From Nostocoides sp. (GTDB taxonomy: Bacteria; Actinomycetota; Actinomycetes; Actinomycetales; Dermatophilaceae): a stretch of DNA of 64,000 nt. Below, piece by piece: positions 37,812 through 47,387 of the stretch. The stretch spans positions 1 through 64,000 of the forward strand of contig JADJEA010000029.1 of assembly GCA_016702415.1 (NCBI GenBank), given 5' to 3'. Every line of letters starts with the position of its first letter. Within the stretch, counting starts at the first letter, position 1. The notes beneath the pieces were generated by a model. The model saw only the letters and a list, made by a program, of their open reading frames with translations. It was not told the DNA's origin and made no database searches. Both the position numbers and the translations under genes were made by a program.

Positions 37812-38207
37812 TCAGGCCTCCAGGTCCGCGGCGACCGCCCGCAGGACCTGCGCGACCTTGTGCGCCGTCCCCTTGTCGGGGTAATGGCCGCGGCGCAGGC
37901 TGTTGGACACATTGTCGAGGAGCTTGATGAGGTCCTCGACGATGACGACCATGTCCTCGGTGGGCTTGCGGTCGCGCTCGCGCCGGTTCTGCTGGACGCT
38001 CGGCGCCGGGTCCAGGACGTGCAATTGCATCGCCTGAGCGCCCTTGCGCCCCTCGACGATGCCGAACTCCACGCGGGTGCCACCCTTGAGCGCGGTCACG
38101 CCGGCGGGCACCGCACTCGCGGGCAGGAAGACATCGGCACCCTCGTCGGAGTGGATGAACCCGAAACCCTTCTCGGCGTCGTAGAACTTGACCTTGCCAG
38201 TGGGCAC
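37812..38207 (-). CDS. Cold-shock domain protein with a C-terminal extension
   Basis: 131 residues. Residues 1-65 are a cold-shock domain with RNP1 K-G-F-G-F-I and RNP2-like V-F-L-P-A-S-A-V; single-stranded nucleic acid binding is expected. A 60-residue extension follows (M-V-V-I-V-E-D-L-I-K-L-L-D-N-V-S-N-S-L-R), helical in appearance and absent from minimal CspA proteins. I chose the GTG at 38205-38207 (V-P-T-G-K-V-K-F-Y) with GAGGTG upstream, not the open extension ahead of it. It is divergent to the response regulator across about 180 bases. Confidence 0.88.
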   Translation of the reverse strand: MPTGKVKFYDAEKGFGFIHSDEGADVFLPASAVPAGVTALKGGTRVEFGIVEGRKGAQAMQLHVLDPAPSVQQNRRERDRKPTEDMVVIVEDLIKLLDNVSNSLRRGHYPDKGTAHKVAQVLRAVAADLEA

Positions 38208-38390
38208 AGCGCACCTCGTCTTGCATCGCTCGCGGAAAACGGGCGCGCCGAACCGCACCCGTTCCCCTCAAGGCTAACCCGTCCCGGGCCGGCGCAGCGC
38301 CGCCTTTTCGCCCGAACAGCCCGCTGCGCGGCGTCCGGCGACCAGACGGCATACAGGAAACTCCCAGGAACACGGGCCAGGGTGGACCGT

Positions 38391-39098
38391 ATGCCGACCG
38401 CCACCGACCCCGAGGCCCGCCTCCTCATCGTGGAGGACGAACCCAACATCCGGGAGCTCCTCGCGACCTCGCTCCAGTTCGCCGGCTTCGAGGTGGTGAC
38501 CGCGGGAGACGGGGCCGCGGCGATCAAGGCGGCCACCGAGCACGACCCCGATCTCGTCGTTCTCGACGTCATGCTCCCCGACATGGACGGGTTCACCGTC
38601 ACCCGGCGCATTCGCGACAGCGGGCGCCGCGCGCCCATCGTCTTCGTCACCGCCCGTGACTCGATCGACGACAAGATCAAGGGCCTGACCGTCGGCGGGG
38701 ACGACTATGTGACCAAGCCGTTCAGCCTCGAGGAGGTCATCGCGCGCATCCGGGCGGTCTTGCGGCGCACCAAGGGTGAGGTGGACGAGAGCGCGATCCT
38801 TCGCTTCGAGGACCTGGAACTCGATGAGGACACCCACGACGTCCGCCGGGCGGGGCGGGGCATCGAGACCTCGCCGACCGAGTTCAAGCTGCTGCGCTAT
38901 CTCATGCTCAACCCCAACCGGGTTCTGTCCAAGGCTCAGATTCTCGACCACGTCTGGGACTACGACTTCCGCGGCGAGTCCGGCATCGTCGAGTCCTATA
39001 TCTCCTACCTGCGGCGCAAGATCGACACCGAGGGCCTGCCGCCGTTGATCCACACCAAGCGCGGGGTCGGCTACGTCCTGCGCAAGCCCCCGGCGTGA
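38391..39098 (+). CDS. OmpR/PhoB family response regulator
   Basis: 235 residues. Receiver domain with D-E in I-V-E-D-E-P-N-I, phospho-acceptor Asp in V-V-L-D-V-M-L-P-D-M-D-G and the conserved Lys in V-T-K-P-F-S-L-E-E; then a winged-helix domain (E-F-K-L-L-R-Y-L-M-L-N-P-N-R-V-L, W-D-Y-D-F and H-T-K-R-G-V-G-Y-V-L). Its stop overlaps the start of the kinase gene (GTGA), so the pair forms one unit. The resemblance is to actinobacterial TcrX/PrrA- or MprA-like regulators, but the signal is unknown. The nearby HtrA-like protease, 40 bases after the kinase, suggests an envelope-stress circuit of the MprAB-PepD kind (inference). Confidence 0.9.
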   Translation: MPTATDPEARLLIVEDEPNIRELLATSLQFAGFEVVTAGDGAAAIKAATEHDPDLVVLDVMLPDMDGFTVTRRIRDSGRRAPIVFVTARDSIDDKIKGLTVGGDDYVTKPFSLEEVIARIRAVLRRTKGEVDESAILRFEDLELDEDTHDVRRAGRGIETSPTEFKLLRYLMLNPNRVLSKAQILDHVWDYDFRGESGIVESYISYLRRKIDTEGLPPLIHTKRGVGYVLRKPPA

Positions 39099-40632
39099 CC
39101 TCCGGCGCGCCCTCCTCGACCACAGAAGCGCCCTCCGTCCCCGACCGGGTCGTCGCGCGAGTGAAGAGCACCCCGGAGCGGATGCGGCGGCTCACTGAGG
39201 AGCTCCAAGGGCTCCCCTTGCGCGCCCGGTTGGTCGCCATCATGGCCGCGCTGCTCATGCTCGGCCTGCTGGTGACGGCGGCGGCGACGGCCTGCCTTTG
39301 ATGAATCGCGACCTCATGGGCCGCGTCGATGCCAACCTGCGAGCCAATGCTGCCCGGATCGCGACCAACGCCTTCCAGCTCAGCGAGGGTGACCGCGAGA
39401 CCCAGCTGCCCGGCGGCTACGTCGTCGCGTTCTTCCATGCCGGCTCGGGGACGCGGATCAGCCGGATCTACTCCTCCGAGATCGCCACCCTCCCCGCGCT
39501 GGCCCGATTGCCGGCGTCGGACGCCCGCGTGGTCGACGGCGAGCCGTTCACCCTCCACTCCGAGCGTGGTGACGAGCGCTGGCGGGCAGTCGCCGGCGTC
39601 TATTCCGACGCGCCGATGACGTTCGTGGTGGCGCGCTCGCTGACGGAGGTGCGGCATACCGTCGAGTACTTCATCACCTTCATCGTCCTCCTCGGTCTGG
39701 TGATGACCCTTGCCTGCGCCGTCCTGGCCTGGTTCGCCATGCGGCGGGCCTTCCGGCCCCTGACCCAGATCGAGCAGACCGCCGCCGCCATCGCCGCCGG
39801 CGACCTCAGCTCGCGCATCCCGACCCGGCCGATGCCCGACGAAGTCGCCTCGGTCGCCGCCTCCCTCAACACGATGCTCACCCACGTCGAGAACTCGTTC
39901 AGTGTCCGAGAGGCCTCCGAGGAGCGGATGCGCCAGTTCGTCGCCGATGCGTCCCACGAGTTGCGCACCCCCCTGGCGACCGTGCGGGGGTATGCCGAGT
40001 TGTACCGCCAGGGCGCCGTCCCCGACACCCGGGTGCCGGCGACGATGGAGCGGATCGAGACCGAGGCCGCCCGGATGTCGAATCTCGTGGAGGACCTGCT
40101 CCTCCTGGCCCGGCTCGATGAGGAGCGACCGCTTTTGCGCGAGCGCGTCGATCTAACCGTCATCGCCGCGGACGAGGTCCAGGCGGCCCGGGTGCGCGAC
40201 CCCGGGCGGACCATCCTCCTCCAGGGCCGGGGCGGCGCCCTCGGGCCGGTCGTGGTGATCGGCGAGGAGGCGGGACTGCACCAGGTGCTGGGCAACCTGC
40301 TGACCAATGCCATTCGGCATACCCCGGAGGGAACGCCGATCGAGGTCGCCGTCGGCACCGAGGACGACGGGGCCACCGCGGTCGCCGAGGTGCGCGACCA
40401 CGGGACGGGGATCGACGAGGTCGCCGCGACCCGGATCTTCGAGCGCTTCTTCCGCGCCGACCCGGCCCGATCCCGCTCCAGCGGGGGCACGGGCCTCGGG
40501 CTCGCGATCGTCGCCGGGATCGTCGGGCGTCACGGCGGCCGGGTGGGCGTGGCACCGACGGCGGGCGGCGGGGCGACCTTCGTCGTGCAACTTCCCACAG
40601 CCGACTCTCAGCTAGGCCCCAGAGACTCTTGA
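39095..40632 (+). CDS. Sensor histidine kinase, one frameshift
   Basis: Membrane kinase partner of the preceding regulator. First frame (39095-39301) gives a cytoplasmic leader and helix one; the second frame gives an extracytoplasmic domain, helix two (residues about 195-215 of the joined protein), HAMP, the H-box A-D-A-S-H-E-L-R-T-P-L-A-T-V-R-G, N-box N-L-L-T-N-A-I-R-H, G1 D-H-G-T-G-I-D and G2 G-G-T-G-L-G-L-A-I-V. The break is at TTT 39297-39299; a fourth T joins the frames as A-C-L-L-M-N-R-D and gives 512 residues. A split into two real proteins is unlikely because the second part would lose its signal anchor. Confidence 0.88.
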
Positions 40633-40678
40633 ACTTCACGGCGTTGACTTGGTCCATTCGGACGAAGGAGCGCGACTG

Positions 40679-42055
40679 ATGAGCGAGAACGGAACCGCCT
40701 TGGACACCCCCTCCCAGACCCCCCAGGGCCTGCCTGACGGCACTGCCGAACCCACCGTGCCCTTGTGGTTCGGCGACCGCGCCCAGGCACCGCGCTATCC
40801 GAGCGCCGACCCCAGCCCTTCGTCGTGGACCACCCCGCCACCGGTGACGCCACCGCCGCCACCCCTTGCGCCCAGCCCGCAGCGTCCCCGCGGCCAGTGG
40901 CCGGGGTTGGTCGCGGTCGCGGCCCTCACCGCGGCCCTCGCCTCCGGCGGGACGTATGCCGCCGTCCGGGCTGCCGATGACGGGTCCACCACGGCCACGG
41001 CGGCGTCGGCGACCCAAAGCCCCGGGACGGGGTCCGCTTCGGCGACCCCGGGTGCCACCGCGACGACGGTGCGTCAGGCGGATGCGGCCAACCCCAACTG
41101 GACCGCGACGGCTGCCGTCGTCACCCCGAGCGTCGTCGCCATCAGACTTCAGGTCCAGGGCGGGGCCGCCCAGGGCTCCGGCGTCGTGATCGACACCTCC
41201 GGCCACATCGTCACCAACAACCACGTCGTCGGCGACGCCGTCGACGGCTCGATCGAGGTCACCCTCGCCGACGGGCGCATCTTCACGGCGACCGTCGCCG
41301 GCACCGACCCGGCCACGGATCTCGCGGTCATCACGCTGACCAACCCCCCGAGCAATCTGGCGCCCATCGCCCTCGGTGACTCCTCGACCCTCAAGGTCGG
41401 CGACCCGGTCATGGCCGTGGGGAACCCGCTCGGCCTGGCGAGCACGGTGACGACCGGCATCGTCAGCGCCCTGAACCGCCCGGTCACCACGTCGGAGTCC
41501 GGCGGGTCCGGCGAGAACGACCCGTTCGGCCAGCAGGGCGGCCAGTCCCAGAACCCGGTCGTCACCAACGCGATCCAGACGTCCGCCGCGATCAACCCCG
41601 GCAACTCCGGCGGCGCCCTCGTCAACGGCAGCGGCCAACTCGTCGGCATCAACTCCGCGATCGCCAGCACCGGTAGCTCGGCCGGCAATATCGGCATCGG
41701 GTTTGCCATCCCGGTCAACGAGGCGAAGTCGATCGCCGACCAGCTCATCGCCAGCGGCAAGGCCAAGCACGCCTACCTCGGGGTCATGCTCGGCGACGGA
41801 AAGGCCACGGACGGCTCCGCCACCCGGGCCGGAGCCCTTGTCAGCAGTGTCTCCCCCAACACCCCCGCCGCGACCGCGGGCCTGAAGGAGAACGACGTCA
41901 TCGTCGCGATCAACGGGTCGCCGGTCGAATCCTCCACCGCCCTGATCGGCCACATTCGCGAGCAGACCGTGGGCGGGCAAGTCACGCTGACCATTCTGCG
42001 TGACGGCCAGAGCGTCGAGGTCCCGGTCACGCTCGCCGCCCGTCCCGACAACTGA
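40679..42055 (+). CDS. HtrA/DegP-like trypsin-fold serine protease with PDZ domain
   Basis: 458 residues from the ATG at 40679 with AAGGAG upstream. A proline-rich cytoplasmic N-terminus is followed by one membrane anchor (residues about 74-96), an Ala/Thr/Ser-rich linker, a protease domain and one PDZ domain (from A-Y-L-G-V-M-L-G). Catalytic residues: His in T-N-N-H-V-V, Asp in D-P-A-T-D-L-A-V-I, Ser in N-P-G-N-S-G-G-A. It is expected to act outside the membrane in protein quality control. Position right after a two-component pair mirrors mycobacterial MprAB-PepD, where such a protease belongs to the regulon. A strong terminator lies downstream. Confidence 0.92.
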   Translation: MSENGTALDTPSQTPQGLPDGTAEPTVPLWFGDRAQAPRYPSADPSPSSWTTPPPVTPPPPPLAPSPQRPRGQWPGLVAVAALTAALASGGTYAAVRAADDGSTTATAASATQSPGTGSASATPGATATTVRQADAANPNWTATAAVVTPSVVAIRLQVQGGAAQGSGVVIDTSGHIVTNNHVVGDAVDGSIEVTLADGRIFTATVAGTDPATDLAVITLTNPPSNLAPIALGDSSTLKVGDPVMAVGNPLGLASTVTTGIVSALNRPVTTSESGGSGENDPFGQQGGQSQNPVVTNAIQTSAAINPGNSGGALVNGSGQLVGINSAIASTGSSAGNIGIGFAIPVNEAKSIADQLIASGKAKHAYLGVMLGDGKATDGSATRAGALVSSVSPNTPAATAGLKENDVIVAINGSPVESSTALIGHIREQTVGGQVTLTILRDGQSVEVPVTLAARPDN

Positions 42056-42179
42056 CCGCCCCGACACCTGTCACCCCGACACCTGACCACCCAGCACTGA
42101 TCGTTGCCGGGTAAGACCGCCCGCCACCGCCCCACCCTCCCGCCAGGCACCGTCACCCGCCGTCACCCGCCCCCACTCG

Positions 42180-42211
42180 CCGTCACCCGCCGGTTCACCG
42201 GCGGGTGACGG
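42180..42211. terminator. Hairpin after the HtrA-like gene, with repeats
   Basis: Perfect 14-base stem CCGTCACCCGCCGG, loop TTCA, then the exact complement and CATTTC. The left arm is the third copy of a CGTCACCCGC repeat that also occurs twice just upstream (about 42151-42170). It lies in the 195-base gap between htrA and the helD-like gene and probably ends the two-component/protease transcript. Confidence 0.65.
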
Positions 42212-42250
42212 CATTTCGGTGGAGCAGGCCGGTGTGGCACCCTTGGCCCG

Positions 42251-44262
42251 GTGCCCGTGACTGAACTCGACCGCGAACGGGCCTATCTCGACACCGCCCG
42301 CGACGCCTTGGCGCGCATGCGCGAGCGCACGGAGTCGCTCGAGGTCAAGGCCGCCGATCCCATCGCCGCCGCATACCTCGCACGGGCCCTCTACTACCGG
42401 GCCGAATCCCTCCGCGACGACCCCGGCACGACCCTGTTCTTCGGTCGGCTCGACTGCGCCAGCGGCGAGCGGTGGTATATCGGGCGCCGCCACGTCGGCG
42501 ACTCCGGCGGCGAACCCCTGGTCATCGACTGGCGCGCCGCCGTCTCGACGGCGTTCTACCGCGCCACCCGGACCGATCCGATGGGGGTGACCCGGCGACG
42601 ACGGTTCGGGGTCGCGGGGGGCGAGCTCACGGCATACGAAGACGAGGATCTGACCGACGGCGGCACGGCCGCCGGGCCCAGCGCGATCCTGGCCGCCGAG
42701 ATCGAGCGCCCGCGCGTGGGGCCGATGCGCGACATCGTCGCGACCATCCAGCCGGAGCAGGACGCCCTGGTGCGCGGCGACGCCGACACGAGTATCTGTG
42801 TCCAGGGGGCGCCCCCGGCACGGGCAAGACCGCGGTGGGATTGCACCGCGCGGCGTGGCTGCTCTATGCCCATCGCGAGCGGCTCGCGCGGCAAGGGGTG
42901 CTCGTCATCGGACCCAACCGGGCCTTCCTCGACCACATCGGGGCGGTGCTGCCGGCGCTCGGGGAGGCGCGGGTCGCGCATACGACCGTCGCGGATCTCT
43001 TCGCCGCCAAGCCGATCCGGGCAAGCGATGCCCCCGCGGTGGCGACGCTCAAGGGTGACGCCCGGATGGCGGCCGTCCTGCGCAACGCCGTCTGGGGTCT
43101 GCTCCCCGTCCCGCAGGACCCTCTCGTCGTGCCGCGGGGAGTACGCAAGTGGCGGGTCCCGGCATACGAGGTCGCCGAGATCGTCGCGGAGCTGCGCACC
43201 CGGGGCGCGCGCTGGCATGCCGCCCGAGCGATGCTGGCGCCGAGGCTCGCCCACGCGGTGCTGCTGGGGATGGAGCGAGCCGGGGATTCCCCGGACGACC
43301 GGGTTCAAGACGCGGTCGCGCGCAGCGCCGCGGTCACCGGCTACGTCTCGGCGTTGTGGCCGCGTCTGGACCCGGCGCGCGTCCTGCACGCCCTGTGGTC
43401 CGATCCCTCGGTGCTCGCCGCCGCCGCCGACGGCATCCTCAGCGCCGCCGAGCAGGAGATGCTCGGTTGGACGAAGGCACCGCGCACCGCCGGGACCGCC
43501 CGGTGGAGCCAAGCCGACCTCGTCCTCCTCGACGAGATCGCCGACCTCCTCGATCGCACGCCCAGCCTCGGCCACGTCATCCTCGACGAAGCGCAGGATC
43601 TCTCGGCGATGCAGTTGCGCGGGGTGGGCCGCCGCTGCTCGACCGGCGCGGCGACCATCCTGGGGGATCTCGCCCAGGGGACCACTCCGTGGGCCGCGAG
43701 TTCCTGGGCGGACACGTTGGCGCACCTGGGCAAGCCGGATGCTGCCGTCGAGGTGCTGGACCGTGGATTCCGGGTGCCCGCCTCCGTCATCGCGTATGCC
43801 GCGCGCCTCCTCCCCCGCATCGCCCCCGGTCTCGGGGTGCCCGTGTCCGTCCGCGAGAACCCCGGCCGTTTGACCGTCCACGTGGTCGGCCCGGCCGGCG
43901 TCGGCGAGGCGATCGTGGATCGGACCCGCGCCGCGATGTCGGCACCGGGCTCCGTCGGGATCATCGCGGCCGACGCCGCGACCCCGGCGATCGCCGCCGC
44001 CCTGGAGGTGGCCGGGATCGCTCACGGTGTCCTCGGCGTCGATCATGGTGACGTCGAGCACCAGGTCGACGTCGTCCCGGCGTCGGTGGCCAAGGGCCTG
44101 GAGTTCGACCGGGTCATCGTCGCCGAGCCAGCGGCCATCGTCGCCGCCGAACCCGACGAACGGACCGGGCTGCGCCGCCTCTATGTCGCCTTGACCCGGG
44201 CGGTCAGCGAACTCGACGTCGTCCACTCCCGACCGCTGCCGGCGGAACTGTCGGCGGCATGA
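42251..44262 (+). CDS. HelD/HelR-like UvrD-family ATPase, one frameshift
   Basis: Superfamily 1 helicase-like protein; HelD/HelR relatives bind RNA polymerase and release stalled complexes. N-terminal coiled-coil start (D-R-E-R-A-Y-L-D-T-A-R-D-A-L-A-R-M-R), then P-L-V-I-D-W-R-A-A-V-S-T-A-F-Y-R-A, typical of the family. The Walker A loop is split by a missing base in G5 at 42805-42809: with a sixth G it reads Q-G-G-A-P-G-T-G-K-T-A-V. Walker B follows as V-I-L-D-E-A-Q-D-L-S, and S-V-A-K-G-L-E-F-D-R-V-I-V and Y-V-A-L-T-R-A close the C-terminal RecA fold. The repaired length is 670 residues, short of typical HelD but close to HelR, which has been linked to rifampicin tolerance. Start is GTG 42251 or the second GTG two codons on. 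Confidence 0.83.
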
Positions 44263-44295
44263 TCGTCTCAGGCAATCAAGGAGAGAGGGCGGCCG

Positions 44296-45336
44296 ATGAG
44301 AGCGCTGCGTTATGACAGCTTCGGGGGTCCGGTGACGATCGAGACTGTCCCCGATCCTCGTCCCGAACCCCTCGACGCGATCGTCAAGGTTTCGCGGACC
44401 GGATTGTGCCGCAGCGACTATCGCGCGTGGAAAGGCCACGACGCCGATGTCGTGCTGCCGTGCATCCCGGGGCACGAATACGCCGGAACGGTCGTAGCCG
44501 CCCCGACGCTGCCCCATCTGGTCGGGCGCCGCGTCGTGGTCCCGTTCGTCATCGCCTGCGGGGACTGTCCCGAGTGCCAGCACGGCCAGGGTCAGGTATG
44601 CCGATTCCAACGCCAACCCGGGTTCACCGACCCGGGATCCTTCGCCGAGTTCGTCCTGGTCCCCCGTGCCCGGACCAATCTCGTGCCGCTCCCGGACTCC
44701 GTCGGCGACGACGCGGCGGCCAGTCTCGGCTGCCGGTTCGCAACGGCCTGGCGGGCTCTTGTCGGCGTGGCCCGCATCCAGCAGGGTGACTCGGTCGTCG
44801 TCTTCGGCGCCGGCGGGGTCGGGCTGGCCGCGATCATGATCGCGTCGGCGATGGATGCCCAGGTCGTCGCCGTCGACATCAGCGATGACGCCCTGGCCCT
44901 GGCCGACCGGTTCGGCGCCCAAGTGATCCCGGTCGGTGCCCGGAATCGTCCGCAAGATATCGCCGCCCAAGTGCGTGAGATCCTCCCCGACGGCGCGGCC
45001 ATCGGCATCGACGCCGTGGGCTCGCCGACGCTGGCGACCGCGAGCGTGCTCTCGCTGCGGCGGCGGGGGCGCCACGTCCAGGTGGGGCTCATGGACGGCG
45101 ACAGCTCGACCCTCCCGATCGGGGACATCGTCGCCCGGGAGCTGACCGTCCTGGGGTCCCACGGGATGGCCGCCTCGGATTATCCGGAGCTCTTGCGTCA
45201 TGTCGAGGCCGGACGGCTCGAGCCCCAGTTGCTCGTCACGGCGACGGTGGGGCTCGCCGGGGCGGCCAGCGCTCTCGTCGGAATGGGCGGTAGCGGCCAG
45301 CCCAGCGGCATACGGCTGGTGGACCCGCAATCCTGA
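44296..45336 (+). CDS. Zinc-dependent medium-chain alcohol dehydrogenase
   Basis: 346 residues. Catalytic zinc ligands in G-L-C-R-S-D-Y and P-G-H-E-Y-A-G; structural zinc cysteines C-G-D-C-P-E-C-Q-H-G-Q-G-Q-V-C complete; cofactor fold V-F-G-A-G-G-V-G-L-A-A with V-A-V-D-I-S, the acidic Asp suggesting NAD rather than NADP. Ribosome site AAGGAGAG precedes the ATG at 44296. Substrate unknown; related proteins are annotated as alcohol or threonine/sorbitol dehydrogenases. It is flanked by helD and a DUF2339 gene without obvious metabolic link. Confidence 0.88.
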   Translation: MRALRYDSFGGPVTIETVPDPRPEPLDAIVKVSRTGLCRSDYRAWKGHDADVVLPCIPGHEYAGTVVAAPTLPHLVGRRVVVPFVIACGDCPECQHGQGQVCRFQRQPGFTDPGSFAEFVLVPRARTNLVPLPDSVGDDAAASLGCRFATAWRALVGVARIQQGDSVVVFGAGGVGLAAIMIASAMDAQVVAVDISDDALALADRFGAQVIPVGARNRPQDIAAQVREILPDGAAIGIDAVGSPTLATASVLSLRRRGRHVQVGLMDGDSSTLPIGDIVARELTVLGSHGMAASDYPELLRHVEAGRLEPQLLVTATVGLAGAASALVGMGGSGQPSGIRLVDPQS

Positions 45337-45398
45337 CGCGCGCCACGTGAGTAGGCCCACTCACGCGTTTCGGCGGCCCTAGCGGCGACGATGGTCCC

Positions 45399-47371
45399 AT
45401 GACGAGCACCGATCTCGAGGACCTCCTCCGGTTGGAGGACCAGTTCGCCGACGCGATGACCCGCATGTATGCCGTGGGCAACGGCCTGGCCACCCTCCGC
45501 GCGCGGGCCGCGTTCGCCGCCTCGGCCACGGCCACCCAGGCAGGCGCGGTTGTCACGGCGCCGCCACCTCCGGTCGGTGCACCGGCGATGCCCACTCCCG
45601 CCAGGGTGCCCACGCCCCCGGCATCCCCGGCGTCTCCGGTCGGTTCACTGGCGGTGCCCGCGCCCCCGGCCCCGACCTCCCCCGTCGGTGCTCCGGGTCT
45701 GGACGGGCCGGTGCACCCGGGTGCCGTTCGTCTCGATCCGGCGAGCGCCGCACGAGGCGTGGGTGCGCCCCGGGTCGCGTGGTGGCAACGTGAGGGCGTC
45801 GTCGTCAAGCTCCTCGGCCTGGCCGGGGCTGGCGTGCTCCTGATCGGCGTCGCGCTCCTCCTCGCTTTCGCGATCGAGCACGGCTACCTCGGCCCCGCGG
45901 CCCGCGTCGGTGGAGCCGCCGTGCTCGCCGTCGGGCTCGTCGGTGTCGCGATGCGCCTCCACCGCACGCAATCACGGGCCGCTGGATCGGTCGCGATCGC
46001 CGCGGCCGGTTACGCGACGGCCTATCTCGACATCGTCGCGGCCACCGCGATCTATCGCTGGCTGCCGCCGGTCATCGGCCTGACCCTCGGCGCCCTGGTG
46101 GCCGCCAGCGGCATCGTGCTGGCCCGTGCCTGGGATCGGCAGTTCCTCGCCCTCATGACCGTCGGCGGCGTGGCCGCCCTGGCCCCGGCCGTCGCCCGCG
46201 GCGACCACCTGCTCAGCGCAGCATTCCTCGTGGTCCTGGCCATGGCGGCATACCCCGCGCACATCGGCCGGGACTGGTACGTCCTCCACCTCGTCCGGGT
46301 GCTCCCGGCCGTCATCGCGCTCGTCGGCTCCGCGGTCTCCCGCTCGTTCGACTCCGGGTCGGTGGCCCCGGGGTCGGCGGCCGGCGCGCCGGACCGCCAG
46401 CTGCTGGCGTTGGCCGTCGTCCTGGCCGCAGCCGAGTTGGGGACCGCGGTGCTGGCCAGCCGCATCGACGCCCGAACCGGGCTATTGACGCCGCTGCTGG
46501 TCGCGAGCGCGTTCCCGCTCCTGGTCACGGCCGAGCCTGCCGGCTGGGACGCGTGGACCGTCGCGGCACCGGCCGCCGTCGCCTACCTCCTCGGTGCCAA
46601 GCTCGCCGGCGGCGTCCCCGTCCCGCAACCCATCCTCGCGCTCGCGCCGTGGGCGACCGCGGTGGGCACCGGGTTCGCCGTCGTCGCCATCGTCACCGGC
46701 GCCCGCGGTCACTGGGCCGCGCCCCTACTGCTCGTCCTGGCCTGCGCGTATGCCGCCGCCGCCCACGTCATTCCCGCCCCCTGGATCCGCTGGGCGGCTC
46801 TCGTGGTCGCGGTGATCGCGCTGGCGGGCTACCTCCCGACGTTGCCCCTCGTGCTCGACCGCGACCGGATCTCCGGGCTCGGTGTGACCGATCTCGTGGC
46901 ATCCGCCCTGGTCGTGGGCCTGGCCGTCCTCCTGCCGCCGCTGGTGCAGGCGAGCCTCGCCACGGATCCGCAGCACGGTGGCGTGGGCACCACGGCGCGC
47001 TTGGGCCTGACCTGGCCGCTGCTTCTCATCGGCGGCGGGGCCACGGTGGTGACCGCGTGCGTCCTGGCCGGACGGGCGCTGGAGCGACCCGCCGGGGGTT
47101 TCGTCGTCGGTCACGGCCTGGCGACGCTCCTGTGGGCGGCGGGTGCGGCATACCTGCTCATGCACGGCCTGCGCCGGAGCGCCGACGCGACCATCTCGGT
47201 GCGGATCGGGCTGGTCCTGGCCGCCGTCGCGGTGGGCAAACTGCTGCTTTCGACCTCGCCGCACTCGACGGGTTGGTCCGGATCGCCGCATTCATCGGCG
47301 CGGGGTTGGCCCTCCTCGCGATGGGAACCGGTTACGCCCAGGCGCTCGAACGGACTCGGGCGCCGCGCTGA
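45399..47371 (+). CDS. DUF2339 multi-pass membrane protein, one frameshift
   Basis: A soluble N-terminal part (helical D-L-E-D-L-L-R-L-E-D-Q-F then a long Pro/Ala/Val linker to about residue 125) precedes around 17 hydrophobic segments. DUF2339 marks include W-W-Q-R-E-G-V-V-V-K-L-L-G-L-A-G-A-G-V-L-L-I-G split across the first helix. The main frame leaves similarity after V-G-K-L-L-L; one more T at 47248-47250 joins it to F-D-L-A-A-L-D-G-L-V-R-I-A-A-F, the expected C-terminus, giving 657 residues. The family is of unknown function, possibly envelope biogenesis. It stops 16 bases before the convergent F420-dependent gene. Confidence 0.8.
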
Positions 47372-47387
47372 CCACCTCTCAGGAGGA

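Noticed and set aside
39095..39301. A separate 68-residue membrane peptide before the kinase
   Set aside because: It supplies exactly the leader and first helix that the kinase otherwise lacks; the two frames join with one added T.
39290..39305. Programmed frameshift in the histidine kinase gene (TTT-GATGA)
   Set aside because: No slippery heptamer or downstream structure recognised, and the same one-base-short pattern occurs in six unrelated genes, so a run-length error is simpler.
42556..45360. A 934-codon minus-strand open frame opposite helD and the alcohol dehydrogenase
   Set aside because: Arg/Gly/Asp-rich with no recognisable domain; it is the antisense shadow of two well-supported plus-strand genes.
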